From Candidatus Uhrbacteria bacterium (lineage in GTDB: Bacteria > Patescibacteriota > Patescibacteriia > UBA9934 > GWF2-40-263): 52,494 nucleotides of DNA. Position 1 is the stretch's first letter; every line of letters starts with the position of its first letter. Location of the stretch: contig JACQSF010000003.1 of assembly GCA_016206085.1 (NCBI GenBank), positions 1 through 52,494 on the forward strand, given 5' to 3'. The notes under the pieces are model-generated. The model made no database searches. It was not told the origin of the DNA and saw only the letters and a program-made list of their open reading frames with translations. The translations under genes and the position numbers were made by a program. Positions 49,105 to 52,494 of this stretch are shown here, piece by piece.

Positions 49105-49818
49105 ATGCCGAAGCTGACAACTGGCCAGATTTGCCAACTCATCGAGATCGATCGAGCCGGTGACGGTATCGGAAATCTCGTTCAGGAGCTCATCATTCGC
49201 CTCACCTCCGGCGGGGTTGCGGGCAAGATGACCGACCCGCGTGGAACCATGGCCAAGCGTCTGTGGGATCGCGGTTTCGGCCGCGACTCGGCGATCAAGG
49301 CCAAGAACTTCAAGGCCTACCTCGCCGCGATTCCCCAGATCCCCGCGAGCCTCATTGCGGAGGATTCCGACCTCTCCCTTCTCTCCCTCGCCGACCCGCG
49401 GCCTGGTCTGCTGCGAGCTTGCCAGCTCCTCGGGATCCAGTACGAGGAGCTGGGCTACGCGGATGGCGACGCCGAGCCCTTCGACGAGCGGTTCATGATC
49501 CCGGCCGCCCCCTTCTGGTTCCGCCACGACGACGGTCGCGCGAACAGCAACCGGCGTCCCGACCACTGCCGTGACGAGCTCGCCACCGGCGACATCCAGG
49601 TCGGCACGGCGACGGAAGGCATCTTCGCCTTCGCCCACCACCCGCAGATCGTGGTGGAGGGAGAACACATCATCGACCTTCCCGGAACGGTGCACCACTC
49701 CAGGCGCGTGCACTGCGCGTACCTCAGGGTGTGGAGCGGTCGGGTGGGGCTCGACCTCAGCGGGGACTCTGGCTTTGCCGACCCGAGCTACGGTGCCCTG
49801 CGCGTTCGCCGGAAGTGA
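49105..49818 (+). CDS. Unknown G+C-rich accessory protein, paralogue A, 237 aa
   Basis: No named family is recognised. The protein is soluble and has no signal peptide. Its N-terminal half shares long blocks with the gene at 52059: KRLWDRG-GRDSA-KAKNFKAYLA, IPQIPA, DPRPGLL and YEELGY. The middle carries PFWFRHDDGR in both. The C-terminal third has RRPDHCRDELATGD, IFAFAHHPQIVVEGEHIIDL and ends SYGALRVRRK. The His, Trp and Arg pattern might be a binding site, but this is guesswork. GGAGGAAGCAATG sets the start. Strong codon bias to C/G endings sets it apart from the native genes. Confidence 0.65.
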   Translation: MPKLTTGQICQLIEIDRAGDGIGNLVQELIIRLTSGGVAGKMTDPRGTMAKRLWDRGFGRDSAIKAKNFKAYLAAIPQIPASLIAEDSDLSLLSLADPRPGLLRACQLLGIQYEELGYADGDAEPFDERFMIPAAPFWFRHDDGRANSNRRPDHCRDELATGDIQVGTATEGIFAFAHHPQIVVEGEHIIDLPGTVHHSRRVHCAYLRVWSGRVGLDLSGDSGFADPSYGALRVRRK

Positions 49819-49874
49819 GGCGCTCGACCCTTGAATCTCTGCACTCCTCGAGTTTCGACCCTCAACTTTTTCTT

Positions 49875-49907
49875 CCTCAGGACTGGAGAACCTGAGGCTT
49901 TTTCTTT
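49875..49907 (+). terminator. Intrinsic terminator of paralogue A
   Basis: CCTCAGG (49875-49881) and CCTGAGG (49891-49897) form a perfect stem, followed by CTTTTTCTTT. Confidence 0.85.
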
Positions 49908-49930
49908 ACGATGCTTTTTCAGAGGTCTCT

Positions 49931-51037
49931 CTAACCTATAGGGTCTTGATGACGACGTGACCATTCTTGTGTGACAAAACGGATCAGCTCCTGTTCAAAT
50001 CGCGCACGCGAGAATGTTTCTGCGTGCGCCTTGATGGCCTGTGGGTTCCAGTCTGCTTCGCAAAATCGGATCATAAAGTCGGCAAGCTCTTCCCAACTCT
50101 GCTCATCGAAGAATTGTCCAGAAAGTCCCTCCTTAACCGTCTCGGTGGCACCTCCTTTGCGCCAGGCAATCACCGGACGTCCTGCCGCCATGGACTCCAC
50201 GGGGGTGATTCCAAAGTCCTCTTCTTGCGGATGGATGAACGCACGTGCGCCAGCGTAGAGCCTGGCTTGTTCCTCGTCGCTCACACGACCAAGAAACTCG
50301 ATGTGTGGTTTGGCCATGCGCTTGAGATCTCGTTCCACTGGACCGGAGCCAAAAATTTTGAGCGGGATGCCGGTTCGGTTGGCAGCTTCGATCACAAGGT
50401 CGTAGCGTTTGTACGCGACTAGTCGTCCGCCCGTGAGGAAGTAGGTTTTTGGCTCGTTTGAAATAGAGAAGCGGTGCGTGTCCACCGGTGGATGAATGAC
50501 CGTGGCCTCACGGCCGTAATATTTTTGGATGCGACGTTGGACGGTTTGCGAGTTTGCGATAAACACGTCAACCCGGTCGGCGGCTTGTCGATCCCACATG
50601 CGTAACCGTGACAACAAGGGAGGAAGCATCATCTTCACCAAGCGGGGGACACGGAGTTCCTCAATGTATGAGTGCGTGTCGCTCCAGAGGTAACGTGTGG
50701 GCGTATGGCAGTAGCAAATATGGAGCGTATCCTCACGTGTGAGAACTCCTTTGGCAAAGGCGCTTGTTGAAGAAAGCACGACGTCATAATCGGACAGATC
50801 GTAATGTTCCGTCGCGGTGGGCATGAGCGGGAGGTACCACTGGTACTTACGTCGGCCAAGCGGAAGGCGCGCTAAAAACGATGTACGAATATCCCTTCCC
50901 GCAAACGCAGGAAGGGATGTTGGATCAAACAGGAGCGTGTAGAGCGGTGCGTCGGGCCAAAGACCATGCATGACGTCTACCACCTTTTCCGCCCCACCGT
51001 CTTGGATCAAATAGTCGTGGACGAGGGCCAACTTCAT
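49931..51037 (-). CDS. GT4-family glycosyltransferase (AbiE operon)
   Basis: The 368-residue GT-B protein starts MKLALVHDYLIQDGGAEKVV, with CYCHTPTRYLW near residue 110, YFLTGGRLVAYKRYDLVIEA near residue 200 and FIHPQEEDFGITPVESMAAG (E-X7-E) near residue 275. This resembles mannosyl- or rhamnosyltransferases of polysaccharide assembly. Its start overlaps the AbiEii-like stop by 4 nt (ATGA), which couples a sugar transferase to a toxin-antitoxin pair. Confidence 0.87.
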   Translation of the reverse strand: MKLALVHDYLIQDGGAEKVVDVMHGLWPDAPLYTLLFDPTSLPAFAGRDIRTSFLARLPLGRRKYQWYLPLMPTATEHYDLSDYDVVLSSTSAFAKGVLTREDTLHICYCHTPTRYLWSDTHSYIEELRVPRLVKMMLPPLLSRLRMWDRQAADRVDVFIANSQTVQRRIQKYYGREATVIHPPVDTHRFSISNEPKTYFLTGGRLVAYKRYDLVIEAANRTGIPLKIFGSGPVERDLKRMAKPHIEFLGRVSDEEQARLYAGARAFIHPQEEDFGITPVESMAAGRPVIAWRKGGATETVKEGLSGQFFDEQSWEELADFMIRFCEADWNPQAIKAHAETFSRARFEQELIRFVTQEWSRRHQDPIG

Positions 51038-51687
51038 ATATCCAGGACGTTGGGGAGTAATTGTTTTGCTTGATTCGTAAAGAAGGCATGTAGCTCGGTT
51101 GTCGTCAAAGGCTTGACCATGCGCGGGAGTGCCTCAATGCGCTTCACCTTCGCGAGCTCACCTCCCAAGAAGAGCGAAGAAAGTTTAAGTCCGAATTTTT
51201 GTTCAGTATCTCGTCGCACGTCCTCTAAGGGTGTCTGTTGAAGGATGAAATAGAGATCGACGAAATCTTTTGGGTCGAAACGGTCAATGAGCGCGGCGAG
51301 TTTGTTAGCCGACACGTCACGCAGGCTGTCGACTTGCACCCCACGGACTGTTTCAACTGGATTCAGTTGAGCAAAGGGATACTTCGTGAATTCAAGTTTG
51401 AGTTCCCCGACGTTTGTCTTTAAAAAGAACATCCGTCGATCGTGGAGCTTTTCGAATCGAGTCTCAAGAGCCCCGACGATTTGTGAGATTGTTTTTACCC
51501 CTCCTTCAATGGCTATCGGGTCTGGATCTTCGGTGATAAAAAAATCGAGGTCATCTGAAAAACGGTGATGAAGGTAAAACGCTGCCAGGGCGGTTCCGCC
51601 ACTCAAATAAAAATGATTCAGCTCTGGAGCCTGGTTTACCAGCGCCAAGACCTGCTGTTGCAGGGGCGTTAGAATGGTTTGTTCCAT
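51034..51687 (-). CDS. AbiEii/AbiGii-type nucleotidyltransferase toxin
   Basis: The 217-residue protein has the AbiEii motif LSGGTALAAFYLHHRFSDDLDFF (two parts: LSGGTALAAFYLHHR and SDDLDFF, residues 28-50), LKLEFTKYPF and DVSANKLAALIDRFDPKDFVDLYFI. These give the nucleotidyltransferase active site and the Lys/Asp-rich second motif. AbiEii-like proteins add nucleotides to tRNA or other targets and cause reversible growth arrest, often as phage defence. Its partner gene just upstream overlaps it by 19 nt and a glycosyltransferase follows by 4-nt overlap. Confidence 0.85.
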   Translation of the reverse strand: MEQTILTPLQQQVLALVNQAPELNHFYLSGGTALAAFYLHHRFSDDLDFFITEDPDPIAIEGGVKTISQIVGALETRFEKLHDRRMFFLKTNVGELKLEFTKYPFAQLNPVETVRGVQVDSLRDVSANKLAALIDRFDPKDFVDLYFILQQTPLEDVRRDTEQKFGLKLSSLFLGGELAKVKRIEALPRMVKPLTTTELHAFFTNQAKQLLPNVLDI

Positions 51688-51869
51688 AGAAGCAGCTCCA
51701 AGAAGTCTCGACGATTATCCGGAATGTTGAGTTGCGGGAGGTATTTTTCCAGGAGGGCACGGTTGAGTTTCACTTCCTCACCACCATAGTTAATCAAACG
51801 CTCTAGCCCCCACACCGGGTCAGCCTGCGCCTGTTTTTGAAACGCTTCGTTATCGTAGTCCCATGTCAT
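51669..51869 (-). CDS. Small partner of AbiEii-like toxin, 66 aa (putative antitoxin)
   Basis: The 66-residue protein starts MTWDYDNEAFQKQAQADPVW and ends DFLELLLWNKPF. It is acidic and helical with a LERLINYGGEEVKLNRALLE middle part. No DNA-binding motif is plain. I chose ATG 51869: TAGTAT (51883-51878) ends eight bases before and TTGGCG lies 17 bp further upstream, an ideal leaderless promoter; the longer frame runs into the leader of the divergent gene. Its 3' end overlaps the toxin by 19 nt, as in other type II or IV pairs. Confidence 0.72.
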   Translation of the reverse strand: MTWDYDNEAFQKQAQADPVWGLERLINYGGEEVKLNRALLEKYLPQLNIPDNRRDFLELLLWNKPF

Positions 51870-51877
51870 ATAGGCAG

Positions 51878-51919
51878 ATACTACCAATTCTTGACTTTTC
51901 CGCCAAACAGGAGTACTTT
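51878..51919. promoter_or_regulatory. Shared divergent promoter core (copy at 51.9 kb)
   Basis: Reverse: TTGGCG (51906-51901) and TAGTAT (51883-51878), 17 bp apart, for the AbiE operon. Forward: TTGACT (51891-51896) and TACTTT (51914-51919), 17 bp apart, for paralogue B. The two -35 boxes lie back to back within TTGACTTTTCCGCCAA. Confidence 0.75.
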
Positions 51920-52058
51920 CTCCAGTCGTTTGCACAGCCGTAATCCTTCGGTTTTGCACTCGCGCCGTACACGGCGGAACCGTGTAACACACTGTTTGTC
52001 GGCGTGACCTTGCGTAGGGCTGAGGCTCTTGTGAGGATACCGGCTTACGGAGGTTCAA
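51920..52058 (+). promoter_or_regulatory. Structured leader of paralogue B
   Basis: About 130 nt with CAGTCGTTTGCA, CGGTTTTGCA and the hairpin CACGGCGGAACCGTG (51970-51984), shared with the leader of paralogue A. GGAGG lies seven bases before ATG 52059. Confidence 0.55.
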
Positions 52059-52494
52059 ATGAGTCTGTTCGATCTGGCCCACGTGGCCAAACTTTACGAG
52101 ATCCAGAGGGCGCGTCTGAGCGCCGGCCAGGAGGGCATCGGGGATGAAGTCTCCAAGCTGATCCGTCGCCTCGAGATGGGTGGCGTGAACCAGTGGAGGA
52201 TCCAGGCCAAGCGCCTGTGGGACCGTGGCTTAGGCCGCGACTCGGCGGTCAAGGCCAAGAACTTCAAGGCCTACCTCGCGGGCATCCCGCAGATCCCCGC
52301 GAACCTCCTCGCGGAGGATCCAGACTTCCACCTCCTCTCCCTGTGCGACCCGCGGCCGGGACTGCTCCAGAGCTGCAAGCTCCTGGGGATCAAGTACGAG
52401 GAGCTGGGCTACACGGACGAAGACGCTGTCCCTTTCGACGACCGGTTCGTCACGCCCACCACCCCGTTCTGGTTCCGGCACGACGACGGAAGAA
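52059..52494 (+). CDS. Unknown G+C-rich accessory protein, paralogue B (cut by window end)
   Basis: The visible 145 codons start MSLFDLAHVAKLYEIQRARL and run to the window edge in PFWFRHDDGR. They are collinear with paralogue A (49105-49818), sharing KRLWDRG, GRDSA, KAKNFKAYLA, IPQIPA, DPRPGLL, KYEELGY and PFWFRHDDGR. The first 35 residues differ more. It has the same promoter, leader hairpin and Shine-Dalgarno, so the whole unit has been duplicated. No function can be named. Confidence 0.65.
   Translation, partial: MSLFDLAHVAKLYEIQRARLSAGQEGIGDEVSKLIRRLEMGGVNQWRIQAKRLWDRGLGRDSAVKAKNFKAYLAGIPQIPANLLAEDPDFHLLSLCDPRPGLLQSCKLLGIKYEELGYTDEDAVPFDDRFVTPTTPFWFRHDDGR

Noticed and set aside
49075..49713. 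212-codon ORF antisense to paralogue A
   Set aside because: Arises from the G+C-rich third positions; paralogue B conserves the plus-strand frame, which is the real one.
1..52494. CRISPR array, prophage or plasmid replication genes
   Set aside because: No regularly spaced direct repeats, no phage structural or integrase genes and no replication initiator were seen.

Overview
The window looks like a chromosomal segment of a streamlined bacterium of the Patescibacteria/CPR type (an Uhrbacteria- or Parcubacteria-like lineage is my guess). The reasons are: a transketolase split into two genes, a PfkB / class II aldolase / PfkB sugar cluster, a eukaryote-like type 2 IleRS, DUF4012 and DUF11-like envelope proteins, DUF4349 and DUF475 proteins, several toxin-antitoxin pairs, and no amino acid or nucleotide biosynthesis genes. 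Many native genes have a -10 box only 6-9 nt before the ATG and no Shine-Dalgarno, which suggests leaderless mRNAs. Accessory genes instead carry strong Shine-Dalgarno sites.

Layout. 1-850: 3' end of 23S rRNA, 5S rRNA, a palindromic MITE-like insertion with an 8-bp target duplication, and a truncated second 5S. 877-4704: small membrane peptide, nucleotidyltransferase, P-loop kinase, a phd-mazF-mazG-like module, an EndoQ-like repair nuclease and a 32-residue lysine-rich peptide with a long leader. 4917-7860: FG-GAP/L,D-transpeptidase, tRNA-Ala, transglycosylase-like exoprotein. 7872-13848: sugar kinases, aldolase, 2-hydroxyacid dehydrogenase, a zinc-knuckle 2H phosphoesterase and a HIT protein. 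13850-25042: split transketolase, NYN nuclease, a 1315-residue HD protein, cupredoxin paralogues, rpe, hicBA and rpiB. With the aldolase these genes cover much of the non-oxidative pentose phosphate pathway. 25104-27947: ileS.

27952-33261 is an accessory island bounded by an almost identical 27-bp direct repeat. It holds an A+T-rich nucleotidyltransferase and a G+C-rich operon: Cys-containing small peptide, radical SAM/SPASM enzyme, methylthioadenosine phosphorylase, ABC-F ATPase. I read this operon as a RiPP cassette: precursor, maturase, recycling of 5'-deoxyadenosine, and possible ribosome protection. It is the best candidate for an undescribed system.

33451-41085: TrmB-like regulator, a candidate structured RNA, DHH-like protein, uridine-kinase-like protein, an HD protein resembling a CCA enzyme without its nucleotidyltransferase domain, a second NYN protein, ruvA, FemAB-like transferase, DUF475, SDR and tRNA-Arg. 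41179-51869: zinc-ribbon protein and a cell-envelope block (DUF11-like, DUF4012, three GT4 glycosyltransferases, AbiE-type toxin-antitoxin). Two paralogous genes of unknown function (49105 and 52059, the latter cut by the window end) share a promoter and a structured leader. The promoter core also reads the other way into hicBA, a glycosyltransferase and the AbiE operon, so it appears to be a reusable divergent promoter.
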